64,000 nucleotides of DNA from NCBI RefSeq assembly GCF_023921225.1, contig NZ_CP071527.1, positions 186,001-250,000 on the forward strand, written 5' to 3'. Positions 35,918-47,008 of this stretch are shown one piece after another; position 1 is the stretch's first letter; every line of letters begins with the position of its first letter. The position numbers and the translations under genes are program-made. The notes below the pieces were generated by a model, which saw only the letters and a list, made by a program, of their open reading frames with translations, had not been told where the DNA came from and did no database searches. This DNA is from Legionella lytica. GTDB taxonomy: Bacteria; Pseudomonadota; Gammaproteobacteria; Legionellales; Legionellaceae.

Positions 35918-37732
35918 ATGTGCGGAATTATGGGTGCTGTTTCTGAAAGGGATATCAGTAAGATTTTGTTGGAAGGTTTGCGACGTTTGGAGTACCGTGG
36001 TTATGATTCTGCAGGGATCGCGGTAATTGATGGTGATTCGCATCTGAAGCGCGTCAGAATTCAAGGGAAGGTACAAAATCTGGCTGATGCCATGTTAGAA
36101 ACAGCCATTTCTGGGACCACGGGAATTGCTCATACGCGTTGGGCAACTCATGGTAAACCTTCAGAGCTGAATGCACACCCGCATTTATCGCATGGTGAAA
36201 TTGCCCTTGTTCATAACGGCATTATTGAAAACCATGATCATTTACGCCAGGATTTAATGGCCAAGGGTTATGTATTTACATCAGAAACTGATACTGAAGT
36301 TGCCGCACACTTAGTTCATTATTATTACCTCAAATCGGAAAATTTATTAGAAGCCGTACAAACTGCAGCAATGGAAATGCATGGTGCGTTCGCTTTAGGC
36401 GTTATCCACCAGCACCGTCCCTATGAGCTAGTTGTTGTGCGTAAGGGTAGCCCCTTGGTTATTGGTTTAGGTATTGGTGAGAATTTTATTGCCTCAGATG
36501 GTTTGGCATTAAAATCATTCGCGCAATCGGTCTTGTATCTGGAAGAAGGTGACAGTGCCTTGATTACGGCCAAGCAAGTTACTATTTACAATGCGTCCGG
36601 AGTTCCGGTAGAACGCCCAACGCATTTGTTAAGCAATGATGCAGAAACGGTGAGTAAAGGGCGATATCGCCATTTTATGCTTAAAGAGATTTTTGAGCAG
36701 TCCAAAGTGTTAACCGATACTGTTGAAGGGCGTGTGAATAGCCTGGAAGTACTTCGCTCCAGCTTTGGTGAACGTGCCTCTCATGTATTTCCTTTAGTAA
36801 AACAAATCCATATTGTTGCGTGTGGAACCAGTTATCATGCGGGTTTAGTTGCTAAATATTGGTTGGAGTCTTTAGCAGGTTTACCAACGCAAGTTGAGAT
36901 TGCTAGCGAATACCGTTACCGCGATGTGGTTGTGCCTGATGATACCCTATTTATTACCGTATCCCAGTCAGGGGAAACAGCAGATACCCTAGCGGCATTG
37001 ACTAAAGCAAAATCTTTAAATTATCTTGCTAGTCTGGCAATTTGTAATGTGGCGACCAGCACTTTAGTACGCGAAGCCGACTGTGTCTTTTTAACTCGGG
37101 CGGGCATTGAGATTGGTGTTGCCTCAACGAAAGCGTTTACTACACAATTAGCGGCATTTTTGATGCTGTCAGCGGCTCTTTGTCATGATCAGCGAGCAGA
37201 AGACGTAGTTGCGCAATTGCAAGAATTGCCACGATGCTGTGAGCAGGTATTGCAAATGAATGACGAAATCGAAGGGTTATCGGCCTTGTTTGTTAATAAA
37301 GCGCATACCCTATTTTTGGGACGTGGCGTGCAATATCCTGTCGCATTAGAAGGGGCTTTAAAGCTCAAAGAAATTTCATACATTCATGCCGAAGCTTATC
37401 CTTCTGGAGAGTTAAAGCATGGGCCTTTAGCTTTAGTTGATGAAGACATGCCTGTTATTGCGGTTGCACCTAATGATGAGCTTTTAGATAAATTGAAGTC
37501 TAATTTACATGAAGTGAGTGCACGCGGCGGTCAGTTGTTTGTTTTTGTCGATGGAGCGCATACTTGGAAAGCAAATGGAGCACGTTTAATTAAGGTTTCC
37601 CCTTGCGGTTCTTGGATTGCACCTATAGTGTACACAATTCCGTTGCAGTTATTAGCTTATCATGTTGCCGTTGCAAAAGGTACTGATGTGGATCAACCAC
37701 GTAACCTTGCCAAATCGGTAACGGTTGAGTAA
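35918..37732 (+). CDS. glmS: Glutamine-fructose-6-phosphate aminotransferase
   Basis: Makes glucosamine-6-P from fructose-6-P and glutamine, the first step to UDP-GlcNAc. 604 residues: N-terminal glutaminase with nucleophile Cys2 (MCGIMGAV, exposed after Met removal), two SIS sugar-isomerase domains (about 285-600) and the conserved C-terminal AKSVTVE. A GTG at 35915 precedes the ATG, but Cys must follow the initiator Met; CGAGGA 7 nt upstream supports 35918. tex follows after 37 bp. Confidence 0.98.
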   Translation: MCGIMGAVSERDISKILLEGLRRLEYRGYDSAGIAVIDGDSHLKRVRIQGKVQNLADAMLETAISGTTGIAHTRWATHGKPSELNAHPHLSHGEIALVHNGIIENHDHLRQDLMAKGYVFTSETDTEVAAHLVHYYYLKSENLLEAVQTAAMEMHGAFALGVIHQHRPYELVVVRKGSPLVIGLGIGENFIASDGLALKSFAQSVLYLEEGDSALITAKQVTIYNASGVPVERPTHLLSNDAETVSKGRYRHFMLKEIFEQSKVLTDTVEGRVNSLEVLRSSFGERASHVFPLVKQIHIVACGTSYHAGLVAKYWLESLAGLPTQVEIASEYRYRDVVVPDDTLFITVSQSGETADTLAALTKAKSLNYLASLAICNVATSTLVREADCVFLTRAGIEIGVASTKAFTTQLAAFLMLSAALCHDQRAEDVVAQLQELPRCCEQVLQMNDEIEGLSALFVNKAHTLFLGRGVQYPVALEGALKLKEISYIHAEAYPSGELKHGPLALVDEDMPVIAVAPNDELLDKLKSNLHEVSARGGQLFVFVDGAHTWKANGARLIKVSPCGSWIAPIVYTIPLQLLAYHVAVAKGTDVDQPRNLAKSVTVE

Positions 37733-37769
37733 TAATGTCGCGATTTTTATCATGTATTCGGGGATGTAA

Positions 37770-40115
37770 ATGACTCAAGAGATGTTGACGTCAGCGTCAA
37801 TTATTGCGCAAGAACTTAAGGTTAAAGTTGCGCAGGTTGAAACAGCGATTCGTTTGCTGGATGAGGGAGCAACAGTGCCTTTTATTGCACGTTATCGTAA
37901 AGAGGCTACGGAAGGATTGGACGATTCGCAATTGCGTTTTCTTGCTGAACGTTTGCTTTATTTGCGTGAATTGGATGAACGTCGTGAAGTAGTCTTGCAG
38001 TCCATTCGGGAACAAGAAAAATTAACTCCAGAGTTAGAGAAAAGTATTCTTGCCGCAGACACTAAAACTCGTCTTGAAGATTTATATCTGCCTTATAGAC
38101 CGAAACGTCGTACTAAAGCGCAAATCGCCGTAGAGGCAGGCTTACAGCCTTTAGCGGATGCATTATGGCATGATCCTGCACTGGATCCTGAAGTACATGC
38201 AGCGCAGTTTATTAATGCTGAGGTCGGTATTGAAGATGCTAAAGCGGCTCTTGAAGGTGCTCGTCACATATTAATGGAGCACTTTGCTGAAGATGCGGAC
38301 TTAATTAATGAATTACGCGAATACTTATGGCAGCATGCTATTGTGAAGTCCGTGGGTAGTTCGAAGAAGAAAGAAACTGTGAATAAATTTGCAGATTACT
38401 TTGATTATGAAGAGCCCATTAAGAAAATACCTTCTCATCGTGCTTTGGCTTTATTCCGTGGCCGTCGAGAAAGTGTATTACAAGTTAGCCTCACCTTACC
38501 AGAAACGGATTTGGCTTATGGTGAAACTAAAGTCGCAGCTCACTTTAAGATTACTGATCAGCAAAGAGCAGCCGATCCGTGGTTATTAGAAACTGTTCGT
38601 TTAACGTGGAAAGTGAAGTTATTCACTAAACTTGAGTTGGAATTATTGACTCGTTTACGTGAAATGGCCGATGAAGAAGCCATCAAAGTATTTTCTAGAA
38701 ACTTGCGCGATTTACTCCTTGCCGCTCCTGCTGGCCCACAAATCACCATTGGTCTTGATCCGGGGATTAGAACTGGGGTGAAAGTAGTTGTGGTTAATGC
38801 GACTGGGAAGCTTTTGGATTTTTCTGTTATTTATCCATTCGCACCACAAAACGAATGGCATCAATCCATTACTGATTTGGCTAAGCTTGCTGCAAAACAC
38901 CAAGTGAATTTACTTAGTATTGGTAACGGGACTGGTTCACGTGAAACAGAACGTTTAGTTACCGATTTAATTAAAATGTACCCAGACTTAAAACTGACCA
39001 AAATCGTAGTCAGTGAAGCTGGAGCTTCTGTTTATTCTGCTTCTGAAGTTGCGGCACAAGAATTCCCTGATTTAGATGTGACCTTGCGCGGAGCGGTTTC
39101 TATTGCTCGTCGTTTACAAGATCCTTTAGCGGAATTAGTAAAAATTGAAGCGAAGTCTATTGGGGTTGGTCAGTATCAACATGATGTAAACCAAGCCCGT
39201 TTAGCGCGCAGTCTCGAAGGGGTTGTTGAGGATTGTGTGAACGCGGTTGGTGTGGATGTTAATACTGCTTCCGCAGCACTACTATCGCATATCTCTGGTT
39301 TAAACGAGACTTTAGCGAAGAATATTGTCCAATATCGTGATGAACATGGTGCGTTTAGTAATCGCATGCAATTGAAGAATGTTAGCCGTATGGGTGAAAA
39401 AGCATTCCAACAAGCTGCTGGATTCTTACGTATTATGAATGGCGATAATCCTTTGGATGCATCTTGTGTTCATCCTGAAGCTTATCCGTTAGTAGAAAAA
39501 ATTATTGCAGATAAAAAGGTTGCGATTTTAGAGCTTATCGGTAATAAAGATGCTTTAAATAGCGTGAATGCGGCACAATTCGTTGATGACCAATACGGTC
39601 TACCAACAATTCGCGACGTGTTACGTGAATTGGAAAAGCCAGGCCGTGATCCTCGCCCCGAGTTTAAAACAGCACAATTTAAAGAAGGCGTTGAAGACAT
39701 TGAGCATTTACACGAAGGAATGATTCTGGAAGGTGTGGTGAGTAATGTCACTAACTTTGGTGCCTTTGTTGATATTGGGGTTCACCAAGATGGCTTGGTC
39801 CATATTTCAGCGATGACCAATAAATTTATTACGGATCCGCGTACAGTAGTTAAAGCGGGCGATATCGTTACGGTCAAAGTGGTTGAAGTGGACAAAGAAC
39901 GCAAGCGTATTGGTTTAAGCATGCGTTTGGAAGAGGAATCTTCTTCACCAGTTGTTAAGAAAAAAGCGAAGGCTCCAGAGGCGAAGAAACAACCTGAGGG
40001 AGCTCGGTCTGAACATCGTAAGAAACCTGAGATGGCTAAAAAAGCTGAACCAGTCAAAAAGACGGTGTTTAACACGGCGATGGCGGATGCGTTAGCGAAG
40101 TTAAAGCGTAATTAA
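37770..40115 (+). CDS. tex: Tex-family RNA-binding transcription accessory protein
   Basis: Nucleic-acid-binding protein of the Tex/YhgF family. 781 residues: N-terminal helical Tex domain, a YqgF/RNase H-like domain ([16 protein letters not shown] near residue 330), helix-hairpin-helix modules ([15 protein letters not shown] near 500), an S1 RNA-binding domain (about 650-720) and a Lys/Ala/Pro-rich tail. Length fits. Likely cotranscribed with glmS. A dispersed palindrome follows its stop codon. Confidence 0.96.
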   Translation: MTQEMLTSASIIAQELKVKVAQVETAIRLLDEGATVPFIARYRKEATEGLDDSQLRFLAERLLYLRELDERREVVLQSIREQEKLTPELEKSILAADTKTRLEDLYLPYRPKRRTKAQIAVEAGLQPLADALWHDPALDPEVHAAQFINAEVGIEDAKAALEGARHILMEHFAEDADLINELREYLWQHAIVKSVGSSKKKETVNKFADYFDYEEPIKKIPSHRALALFRGRRESVLQVSLTLPETDLAYGETKVAAHFKITDQQRAADPWLLETVRLTWKVKLFTKLELELLTRLREMADEEAIKVFSRNLRDLLLAAPAGPQITIGLDPGIRTGVKVVVVNATGKLLDFSVIYPFAPQNEWHQSITDLAKLAAKHQVNLLSIGNGTGSRETERLVTDLIKMYPDLKLTKIVVSEAGASVYSASEVAAQEFPDLDVTLRGAVSIARRLQDPLAELVKIEAKSIGVGQYQHDVNQARLARSLEGVVEDCVNAVGVDVNTASAALLSHISGLNETLAKNIVQYRDEHGAFSNRMQLKNVSRMGEKAFQQAAGFLRIMNGDNPLDASCVHPEAYPLVEKIIADKKVAILELIGNKDALNSVNAAQFVDDQYGLPTIRDVLRELEKPGRDPRPEFKTAQFKEGVEDIEHLHEGMILEGVVSNVTNFGAFVDIGVHQDGLVHISAMTNKFITDPRTVVKAGDIVTVKVVEVDKERKRIGLSMRLEEESSSPVVKKKAKAPEAKKQPEGARSEHRKKPEMAKKAEPVKKTVFNTAMADALAKLKRN

Positions 40116-40128
40116 AACTAAAGCGTAG

Positions 40129-40154
40129 CCCGTATTAGTACAGTCTAATACGGG
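40129..40154. repeat. CCCGTATTAG palindrome, copy 3
   Basis: CCCGTATTAG and CTAATACGGG form a perfect 10-bp stem with a TACAGT loop, 14 bp after tex. It may act as tex terminator or attenuator before the thioesterase gene. Confidence 0.9.
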
Positions 40155-40203
40155 TCTATGTGCCACAAAGCCCTACCTATATAACTAATAAGTGGTGGAA
40201 CCA

Positions 40204-40590
40204 ATGACATATTCCCCAAAAGGCGAATTAACCATCCAAACTTTGGCAATGCCTGCCAACACGAATGCAAACGGTGATATCTTTGGCGGTTGGATCGTGT
40301 CGCAAATGGACTTAGCCGCAGGTGTTTTGGCAAAAAAGCTCGCTGTTGGACGGGTAGCAACCGTTTCTATTCATTCAATGTCGTTTTTAAAACCTGTTCA
40401 TGTAGGTGATCTGATCAGTTGCTATGTTACCCTGGTCAAACAGGGGAAGACCTCCATGACCATGAATGTAGAAGTATGGGCCTTGCCTGCTACAACGCAA
40501 AGCGAACCTTATCAAGTGACAGAAGGTGTTTTTATTTTTGTCGCTATTGATGAACATGGAAAATCAAGACCGGTACCTAAAATAATATGA
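40204..40590 (+). CDS. yciA: YciA-type hotdog acyl-CoA thioesterase
   Basis: Predicted acyl-CoA thioesterase with a single hotdog domain, 128 residues, probably hexameric. The catalytic block NANGDIFGGWIVSQMDLAAG is intact. Two in-frame GTG codons (40192, 40195) lie upstream; ATG 40204, with GGTGGA 5 nt before it, is preferred. Its stop overlaps the next gene by 4 bp. Confidence 0.92.
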   Translation: MTYSPKGELTIQTLAMPANTNANGDIFGGWIVSQMDLAAGVLAKKLAVGRVATVSIHSMSFLKPVHVGDLISCYVTLVKQGKTSMTMNVEVWALPATTQSEPYQVTEGVFIFVAIDEHGKSRPVPKII

Positions 40591-42239
40591 CCAATGATTC
40601 GGCAGAATTGCAACGTTTACTTACGGAAATGGCAACATTAATTGAGCAAAAGGCGGATCCTGATCCTCAATTATATATGCTGTTTTTTCAACAACCAGAA
40701 CTTTCTTTTAAACTTGTTGATATTATAAATAATCTTGAGGAAAACCTAGAAGAGGGCCTGGCTGTTTATTCAGCCTGCGTGTTTGCTTTAGATATTTGTG
40801 TGGCGCAGCTGCAAGGGGCAGCCGAGGCCAATAATAAATTAAGTGCAAAGGTCTTGTTTAATTTGATGGACCATTTAGCTGAACTTATTTATTCGCAAAA
40901 ACACAGCTTAAGCTTTTGGCTACCCATTTTAAATTCTTTCTATGAAGCGCATGTTGAATTAAGTGAAGAATTAAAAAATGCTTATTTTGATTTAGCAAAT
41001 CAAGAAGAAGATCGCATTGAGGACGAATTACTTGATGGTGAAGAGCTTCCTTCTCACTTAGATGCAATTCGCGATTTAATTCATGAATTATCTGACCTCA
41101 GTGTTTTTGAAATAGCAGAAAATTTTTTCGCGCAAAGCTATGCAATGCCGGCTGACTTTTTCACGGATTTAATCATCGATTTATACAGTATTGAAGAGGG
41201 TGCTGATATCGCGCTATTTACCTTACTGCATCCCAAAGCCGAGGTTAGGGATATTGCGATTACAACATTGGGACAAATTATCGATCAGGTTACCTTTTCT
41301 TCTGCCTCATTATCACGATTGCAAAATATAATGCATTGGTATCCCGAACGTTATCATCCACTATTTAATAGCTGGATAAAAATTCAACGTAAGAAAGGAG
41401 TGGTGTTTACACCGGAGAGTGAAAAAGCGATTGCGAGTATTAAAGCGACGGAGGTCGACGGCACCGGAGCCCAAGGTATTTTTATTCATGCACGCAAAAA
41501 TAGAAAAAACCGACTTTGTGGATTATTACTTAAGTACAACATAGGAATTAAAGATGCGTGGATGACTCCGATTGTTAGTGCGAAGGAAGTAAAAGATTAT
41601 TACGGCCAGGCTTTTGATGAAAACGTCACCTTACGTGATGTTGACCTGCCTTATTTCACTATGATGGTTGAACATTTTCTAGCAGAAACCATTGCGCATG
41701 GCGATATTCCGCATGTACATTTTTTAGAAATTCAAGAGTTATTAGGTTTGCGTTTACGTCCGCATAAATTGGATTTAGATGGCCTGTTTGAGCAATTGAG
41801 TGTGCAAATAACGCCATTTACCCCAGAGGCAATTACAGCATCTTTACAGCGCTCAAAGTCATGGTTAAAAAGCAAGGCCTTTACTGAATCCTGGTATATA
41901 GAAAATCCGGTAATTGATAAAATCGTGAATCATAACAGCAGCTTTGTTGATGGTATCCGTGTCTGTAATTTAGAACAGGCAATGTCCGAAGTATTTGCTG
42001 AAGAAATGGAGCATCATCGCGATAAATGGCAATTTCATTTTCTCTGGATTGCCTTGTGGATGAAGTCCAAAGAGCGCTTGAATGAAAAAATATGGCGAGA
42101 TAGTTTTCTTATCGCTTACTCTATTCATGATGGTGTGGCATTAGAAGATCTTCCGGTGATGCGGGAAATTTGCCGTCAGACAGTAATTAATAGTGTGGAA
42201 ACAATGCATGAGCGTAGAACGCACTTAAGCCAGGAGTAG
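40587..42239 (+). CDS. Conserved-looking helical protein of unknown function
   Basis: Not recognised. 550 residues, acidic, all-helical in appearance, without signal peptide or membrane helix. A charged insertion (NQEEDRIEDELLDGEELPSH) lies at about 147-166. A short HEAT-like stretch (LFTLLHPKAEVRDIAITTLGQI, shown as a pattern) lies near residue 215. It overlaps the thioesterase gene by 4 bp (ATGA), so the two are coupled and likely of linked function. It looks like a housekeeping gene of unknown role rather than an effector. Confidence 0.75.
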   Translation: MTNDSAELQRLLTEMATLIEQKADPDPQLYMLFFQQPELSFKLVDIINNLEENLEEGLAVYSACVFALDICVAQLQGAAEANNKLSAKVLFNLMDHLAELIYSQKHSLSFWLPILNSFYEAHVELSEELKNAYFDLANQEEDRIEDELLDGEELPSHLDAIRDLIHELSDLSVFEIAENFFAQSYAMPADFFTDLIIDLYSIEEGADIALFTLLHPKAEVRDIAITTLGQIIDQVTFSSASLSRLQNIMHWYPERYHPLFNSWIKIQRKKGVVFTPESEKAIASIKATEVDGTGAQGIFIHARKNRKNRLCGLLLKYNIGIKDAWMTPIVSAKEVKDYYGQAFDENVTLRDVDLPYFTMMVEHFLAETIAHGDIPHVHFLEIQELLGLRLRPHKLDLDGLFEQLSVQITPFTPEAITASLQRSKSWLKSKAFTESWYIENPVIDKIVNHNSSFVDGIRVCNLEQAMSEVFAEEMEHHRDKWQFHFLWIALWMKSKERLNEKIWRDSFLIAYSIHDGVALEDLPVMREICRQTVINSVETMHERRTHLSQE

Positions 42240-42272
42240 GTTGGGCCAGAGGGCAATGGCACTTCACGAATA

Positions 42273-42291
42273 ACCGCGGCTTGTCCGCGGT
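42273..42291. repeat. ATTACCGCGG palindrome, copy 2
   Basis: ACCGCGG and CCGCGGT face each other around CTTGT. It lies between the helical protein gene and the acyltransferase gene, and accounts for a spurious upstream in-frame extension of the latter. Confidence 0.85.
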
Positions 42292-42331
42292 ATCCATTTA
42301 TCCCGGTAACGTTCTTTATTATGGATTAATC

Positions 42332-44326
42332 ATGTTACAAAAGAATAAAAATAAATACATTAGTTACATTGATGGATTAAGAGCATTCGCCGTTATTTCT
42401 GTATTATTATTTCATCTTAATGTTGCCCACATCACAGGCGGTTATGTTGGGGTAGATATTTTCTTTGTCATTAGCGGTTTTTTAATTACTCGCTTAATTG
42501 TCAATGAAGTTACCCAAACAGGCTCATTTAATTTTACCAATTTTTATTGCCGTAGAATAAAACGTATTTTTCCGGCACTCTTTTTCATTTTATTCTGTAG
42601 CCTGGTGGCCGGACTTATTTTATTAGCACCAAGCCATTTACGCGCGTTGGGACGTACTGTAGCGGCTGCCGCATTTTCTGTATCCAACTGTCTCTTTTTA
42701 TTTGAAAGTGGTTATTTCAATGCAAACGCCATATACAAGCCGTTATTACATACCTGGTCCTTAGGCGTTGAAGAGCAGTTTTATTTTGTTTGGCCATTTA
42801 TTTTATTTATCGTAGCAACCAAGTTAAATAAACGCTTTTTGCCTTTGACGATTATTGTTTTAGGCTTAATTAGTTTTGGCTTAAACTTACTATTCCAAAA
42901 GAGTTATCTTACGGCGCTCTTTTATTTGATGCCTTTTCGATTTTTTGAATTTTGTATTGGAGCGTTGATGGTTTGGCTCATTAAGTACAAACCAAAACAG
43001 TCGTTTTTCACCGAGCTGGCTTGTCTTCTCGGTTTGGGCATGATGTTGTACTCTGTGCTAACTTTTAGCAAAGATACCTTGTTTCCTTCGTATAATGCAT
43101 TAATTCCAACTCTGGGGGCTGCCTTAGTTATTTATGGTGGGAATGCCAGGTACATGGGACGACTTTTTAGCAACAAGGTTGTTGTCAGTATAGGCTTAAT
43201 CAGCTATTCACTGTATTTAGTTCATTGGCCAATACTCGTATTTTATTCCTATGTAAGCGCTACAGAAATTAGCACTATTGGGGTACAGTTATCCCTCCTT
43301 CTTTGCTCCTTATTGGCTGCTCTATTTAGTTATTATTTTATTGAGCAACCATTTAGACATACGCCAGCCCAAGGTATGAAAGCACAACATATGTTAATTA
43401 TGAAATGGATTCCAGGCATTGCTTTAACTGCTAGTTGTGGCTTTGCTTTGTATTTAAGTCATGGCTTATTGTGGCGGATTCCTGCACTTGATGGCCCACA
43501 ATTTAGTCCCGGGCAAATTGCTCTGGATTATCATAAAGCTCATTTTGGTGGCCAAGGCTTTGCCTATCCCTTTGGCTGGACCTATAAAGCAGAGCATGAT
43601 ACGCCAGACATTGTTTTACTGGGAGATAGCCATGCGCAAATGCTGCAGTATGGATTAGCCAATGAAATCGCAAAACCCTACCATAAATCCATATACATAG
43701 CCGGTTCGAGTTGTTTGATCCTGCCGGATTTATCACGTACCACTCCAGGGGATGATTGGAATAAGATTTGCCCTAATGTATTAAAACAAGGGTTGGCTCA
43801 ATTACAAAAAAAGCCTGATTCAATTTTGATTGTTTCTCAATACTGGTTATTCCAAATTTTAATGGCCAAGGATTTAAGCAATCAACAACCATGGCATATT
43901 GATTTAATGAGCAGTCAGAGAAAAGACTATCAGCCTTTATTGATTAAGCTTGGCCAATTACGCCAATTAATTGGGGATAGAACGTTAATTATCTTGGGTG
44001 ATGTTCCTGGGGCTGGTATTAAAGATCCATTTGCATGCTTAACTCGTCCTAGTTTATCTAAGACCAATTGTATTACAAAAATTGATACTCGTGCCGAATC
44101 AAATATTAAAGCGCTTAATATCAATAAGGTTCTAAAATATTTTGCGCAACATAGCCCAAAAACTTATTTCTTCGATCCTTATTCGGTATTCTGTAATGCG
44201 ACGATTTGTCATTCTTTGAATGCTCAAGGGGAGCCTTACTATAGCGATGACAATCATTTATCCGAAGTTGGCTCAAGTTATTTATTTGCCACACTGAAAC
44301 CCCAATTGTTACCAATAATTTCATAG
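42332..44326 (+). CDS. OafA/YrhL-type O-acyltransferase with SGNH domain
   Basis: Predicted inner-membrane acyltransferase that modifies surface glycans. 664 residues: an acyltransferase-3 domain with about ten helices (1 to about 360) having the family motif YIDGLRAFAVISVLLFH and a conserved RRIKRIFPA, then a periplasmic SGNH esterase-like domain (about 420-660) with LLGDSHAQM and the late DDNHLSEVG catalytic motif. Acetyl-CoA is the usual donor. Start at 42332 chosen since upstream codons lie in a palindrome. It borders the polysaccharide locus and may decorate its product. Confidence 0.9.
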   Translation: MLQKNKNKYISYIDGLRAFAVISVLLFHLNVAHITGGYVGVDIFFVISGFLITRLIVNEVTQTGSFNFTNFYCRRIKRIFPALFFILFCSLVAGLILLAPSHLRALGRTVAAAAFSVSNCLFLFESGYFNANAIYKPLLHTWSLGVEEQFYFVWPFILFIVATKLNKRFLPLTIIVLGLISFGLNLLFQKSYLTALFYLMPFRFFEFCIGALMVWLIKYKPKQSFFTELACLLGLGMMLYSVLTFSKDTLFPSYNALIPTLGAALVIYGGNARYMGRLFSNKVVVSIGLISYSLYLVHWPILVFYSYVSATEISTIGVQLSLLLCSLLAALFSYYFIEQPFRHTPAQGMKAQHMLIMKWIPGIALTASCGFALYLSHGLLWRIPALDGPQFSPGQIALDYHKAHFGGQGFAYPFGWTYKAEHDTPDIVLLGDSHAQMLQYGLANEIAKPYHKSIYIAGSSCLILPDLSRTTPGDDWNKICPNVLKQGLAQLQKKPDSILIVSQYWLFQILMAKDLSNQQPWHIDLMSSQRKDYQPLLIKLGQLRQLIGDRTLIILGDVPGAGIKDPFACLTRPSLSKTNCITKIDTRAESNIKALNINKVLKYFAQHSPKTYFFDPYSVFCNATICHSLNAQGEPYYSDDNHLSEVGSSYLFATLKPQLLPIIS

Positions 44327-44334
44327 GACGTTCT

Positions 44335-44355
44335 GGTCATTTACAACAAATGACC
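44335..44355. terminator. Hairpin after acyltransferase gene
   Basis: GGTCATTT and AAATGACC form an 8-bp perfect stem with a 5-nt loop 8 bp after the stop codon. The T-tract is weak (CTTACTTAAATT). Confidence 0.55.
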
Positions 44356-44396
44356 CTTACTTAAATTGTTCTTGCCACATACTTATAAAAGTAGCC

Positions 44397-44414
44397 TGGT
44401 TGCTTGCAACCGGG
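44397..44414. repeat. GGTTGCTTGCAACC palindrome, copy 3
   Basis: Same 14-mer as at 23555 and 25668, flanked by CCT and GGG. Located in the region before the polysaccharide operon. Confidence 0.8.
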
Positions 44415-44631
44415 AAGTCAGCAGCGTAGCGAATTCCTGGAGTAAGTAGCATTTATTGCAAGCAATTAGGGCACCCGAAAAAAAAGTAAATAAAACACCC
44501 ATCTACACGCCTAATCTGTATGAAATACATGAGTTCCTTATGCTATGATAATCGCATTTTAATGTGGCTATTTTTTTTCGTACTCTTTAGCACACAAAGC
44601 TTGAGTGTACAGATAAGTTAAGGATGGTTTA

Positions 44632-45681
44632 ATGAAGGTTTTGGTGACTGGCGCCGCAGGTTTTATTGGGTTTCATGTAGTACAAAAATTATGTGAGCGA
44701 GGGGATGAGGTTATTGGGATTGATAATCTTAATGATTATTATGACGTGAACCTTAAAAAGGCACGCTTGCAAAAATTAGCTGATTATTCTCAGTTTAAAT
44801 TTATTCGTATGGAGCTTGCTGATCGAGAGCTTATTGCACAATTATTTGCTGAGCATGAATTCCAACGCGTGATCCACTTGGGGGCGCAAGCCGGTGTGCG
44901 TTATTCACTAGAAAATCCACATGCTTATATTGACAGTAATATCGTTGGCTTTATGAATATTCTGGAAGGTTGTCGACATCATCATATTGAGCATTTGTCT
45001 TATGCGTCTTCAAGCTCAGTTTATGGTGCGAATAAAACATTGCCATTTTCGGTTCATGACAATGTGGACCATCCTTTAAGTTTGTATGCTGCAACGAAAA
45101 AAGCTAATGAATTAATGGCTCATACCTACAGCCACCTCTACCAATTACCCACAACTGGGCTACGCTTTTTCACCGTTTATGGTCCTTGGGGTCGACCGGA
45201 TATGGCAATTTTTAATTTTACGCGTAAGATTCTTAATGATGAGCCTATCGATGTCTTTAATTTTGGTAATCATCGTCGCGATTTTACCTATATAAATGAT
45301 ATTGTTGAGGGTATAATCCGCGTCCATGATCGAGTGGCACAAGTGAATCTAGAGTGGTCAGGGGAATCTCCTGATCCAGGAACCAGTGCAGCACCTTGGC
45401 GAGTTTATAATATTGGCAATAGTAGCCCTGTACCCTTGCTTCGCTATATTGAAGTGCTGGAAGAATGTTTAGGTAAAAAAGCCAAAATGAATTTATTACC
45501 TCTGCAGCCTGGTGATGTGCCTGATACTTATGCTGATGTTGATGCGCTAATGCAGGACGTTGGTTATAGACCAGGAACTCCCGTGGAAGTAGGTGTAAAG
45601 CATTTTGTCGCGTGGTATCTTGATTATTATGCAGTATCTAAGGGTCAAAATATAAAACAACAAGTCAACATAGAAGTATGA
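44632..45681 (+). CDS. UDP-glucuronate 4-epimerase family protein
   Basis: SDR-type NAD-dependent sugar-nucleotide epimerase, 349 residues. The NAD motif TGAAGFIG is at the N-terminus; catalytic Ser is in ASSSSVYG and the Tyr-Lys pair in YAATKK. The overall pattern ([18 protein letters not shown], then GPWGRPDMA) matches the UDP-GlcA 4-epimerase (CapI/WbnF) group rather than GalE. With the next gene it may make a galacturonic-type sugar nucleotide. First gene of the six-gene plus-strand operon. Confidence 0.9.
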   Translation: MKVLVTGAAGFIGFHVVQKLCERGDEVIGIDNLNDYYDVNLKKARLQKLADYSQFKFIRMELADRELIAQLFAEHEFQRVIHLGAQAGVRYSLENPHAYIDSNIVGFMNILEGCRHHHIEHLSYASSSSVYGANKTLPFSVHDNVDHPLSLYAATKKANELMAHTYSHLYQLPTTGLRFFTVYGPWGRPDMAIFNFTRKILNDEPIDVFNFGNHRRDFTYINDIVEGIIRVHDRVAQVNLEWSGESPDPGTSAAPWRVYNIGNSSPVPLLRYIEVLEECLGKKAKMNLLPLQPGDVPDTYADVDALMQDVGYRPGTPVEVGVKHFVAWYLDYYAVSKGQNIKQQVNIEV

Positions 45682-45705
45682 TGAATTAGGGGCGACCCAT
45701 AAAGA

Positions 45706-47001
45706 ATGGATGAAATTTTGATGTTAACATCGGTTGATGAACGAAAACTTGCACTAATCGGTTTAGGCTATGTAGGTTTGCCATTAGCAGTTGAATTTGG
45801 CAAAGTACGCTCAGTCATGGGCTTTGATATTAATGAAGATCGCATAAATGAGTTAAAACAAGGACATGACAGTACCTTAGAAGTAAGCCGTGCTGAATTG
45901 CTTGACGCGCGCCATTTATATTTAACGGCTAATGTGCAGGAAATTGCTTTTTGTGATACCTACATCATCACCGTGCCTACCCCCATAGATGAACATAAGC
46001 GCCCAGACTTTACTCCTTTAATTAAGGCCAGTGAGTTGGTAGGTTCCATAGTGCAATCTGGGGCGATTGTTGTTTATGAATCTACGGTTTATCCGGGGGC
46101 TGTGGAGGAAGTCTGTGTCCCTGTTCTTGAACGGATGTCTGGTCTGAAATTTAACCGTGATTTTTTTGCCGGTTATAGCCCTGAGCGTGTAAACCCTGGT
46201 GATAAACAACATCGGGTCACTAATATTATGAAAGTAACATCGGGGTCTATACCCGAAGTTGCTGAAATCGTTGATGAGCTCTATAAGCAAATTATTGCGG
46301 CAGGAACTCATAAAGTTGAAAGCATTAAGATTGCTGAGGCTGCAAAAGTTATTGAAAATACACAACGTGATTTGAATATTGCGCTGATTAATGAGTTAGC
46401 TATTATTTTCAATAAATTAGGCATTGATACCGAGGCAGTGTTAAAAGCCGCTGAGACCAAATGGAACTTTTTGCCTTTTCGTCCAGGCTTAGTAGGGGGG
46501 CACTGTATCGGTGTGGATCCTTACTATTTAACCCATAAGGCGCAGGCGATAGGTTATCATCCGGAAATCATTCTGGCGGGACGACGCTTAAATGATAGTA
46601 TGGGGGCTTACGTTGTCTCCCAACTGATTAAATCCATGGTGAAAGAACGTATTCATGTTCAAGGTGCCCGGGTTTTGGTCATGGGGTTAACTTTTAAAGA
46701 AAATTGCCCAGATATTCGTAATACACGTGTTATTGATATTATCAATGAGCTTAAAGAATATAATGTTGCGGTTGACGTGTGCGACCCTTGGGCTGCAGCG
46801 GAAGATGTTGCTCATGAATATGGTTTAAGCCTGCTTGAACAACCAGAACAACAAGCATATGATGGGATTGTCATAGCCGTTGCTCACCAACAGTTTAAAG
46901 AAATGGGCATTACTGCGATTCGTTCTTTTGGCAAAGCGCAGCATGTACTTTATGATTTGAAATATCTATTCCCCGCTGACCACAGCGATTTACGTTTATA
47001 G
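45706..47001 (+). CDS. UDP-HexNAc 6-dehydrogenase (TviB/WbpO-like)
   Basis: NAD-dependent nucleotide-sugar dehydrogenase, 431 residues. N-terminal Rossmann domain starts [15 protein letters not shown]; the catalytic Cys lies in [14 protein letters not shown]. Sequence features ([29 protein letters not shown]) fit the TviB/WbpO group that oxidises UDP-GlcNAc or UDP-GalNAc to uronic acids, not UDP-glucose dehydrogenase. A second ATG at 45721 is possible; neither has a strong ribosome binding site. 24 bp after the epimerase gene. Confidence 0.92.
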   Translation: MDEILMLTSVDERKLALIGLGYVGLPLAVEFGKVRSVMGFDINEDRINELKQGHDSTLEVSRAELLDARHLYLTANVQEIAFCDTYIITVPTPIDEHKRPDFTPLIKASELVGSIVQSGAIVVYESTVYPGAVEEVCVPVLERMSGLKFNRDFFAGYSPERVNPGDKQHRVTNIMKVTSGSIPEVAEIVDELYKQIIAAGTHKVESIKIAEAAKVIENTQRDLNIALINELAIIFNKLGIDTEAVLKAAETKWNFLPFRPGLVGGHCIGVDPYYLTHKAQAIGYHPEIILAGRRLNDSMGAYVVSQLIKSMVKERIHVQGARVLVMGLTFKENCPDIRNTRVIDIINELKEYNVAVDVCDPWAAAEDVAHEYGLSLLEQPEQQAYDGIVIAVAHQQFKEMGITAIRSFGKAQHVLYDLKYLFPADHSDLRL

Positions 47002-47008
47002 GAGCAAG

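Larger units (their letters stand above)
44327..44631. other. Intergenic region before polysaccharide operon
   Basis: A 305-bp region with a hairpin (44335-44355), a GGTTGCTTGCAACC palindrome (44397-44414) and a probable promoter for the following operon. No gene was seen. Confidence 0.55.

Noticed and set aside
42281..42331. 17-residue extension of the acyltransferase
   Set aside because: Its codons lie in or next to a dispersed palindrome, and MLQKNKNKYISYIDGLRA is the natural start.
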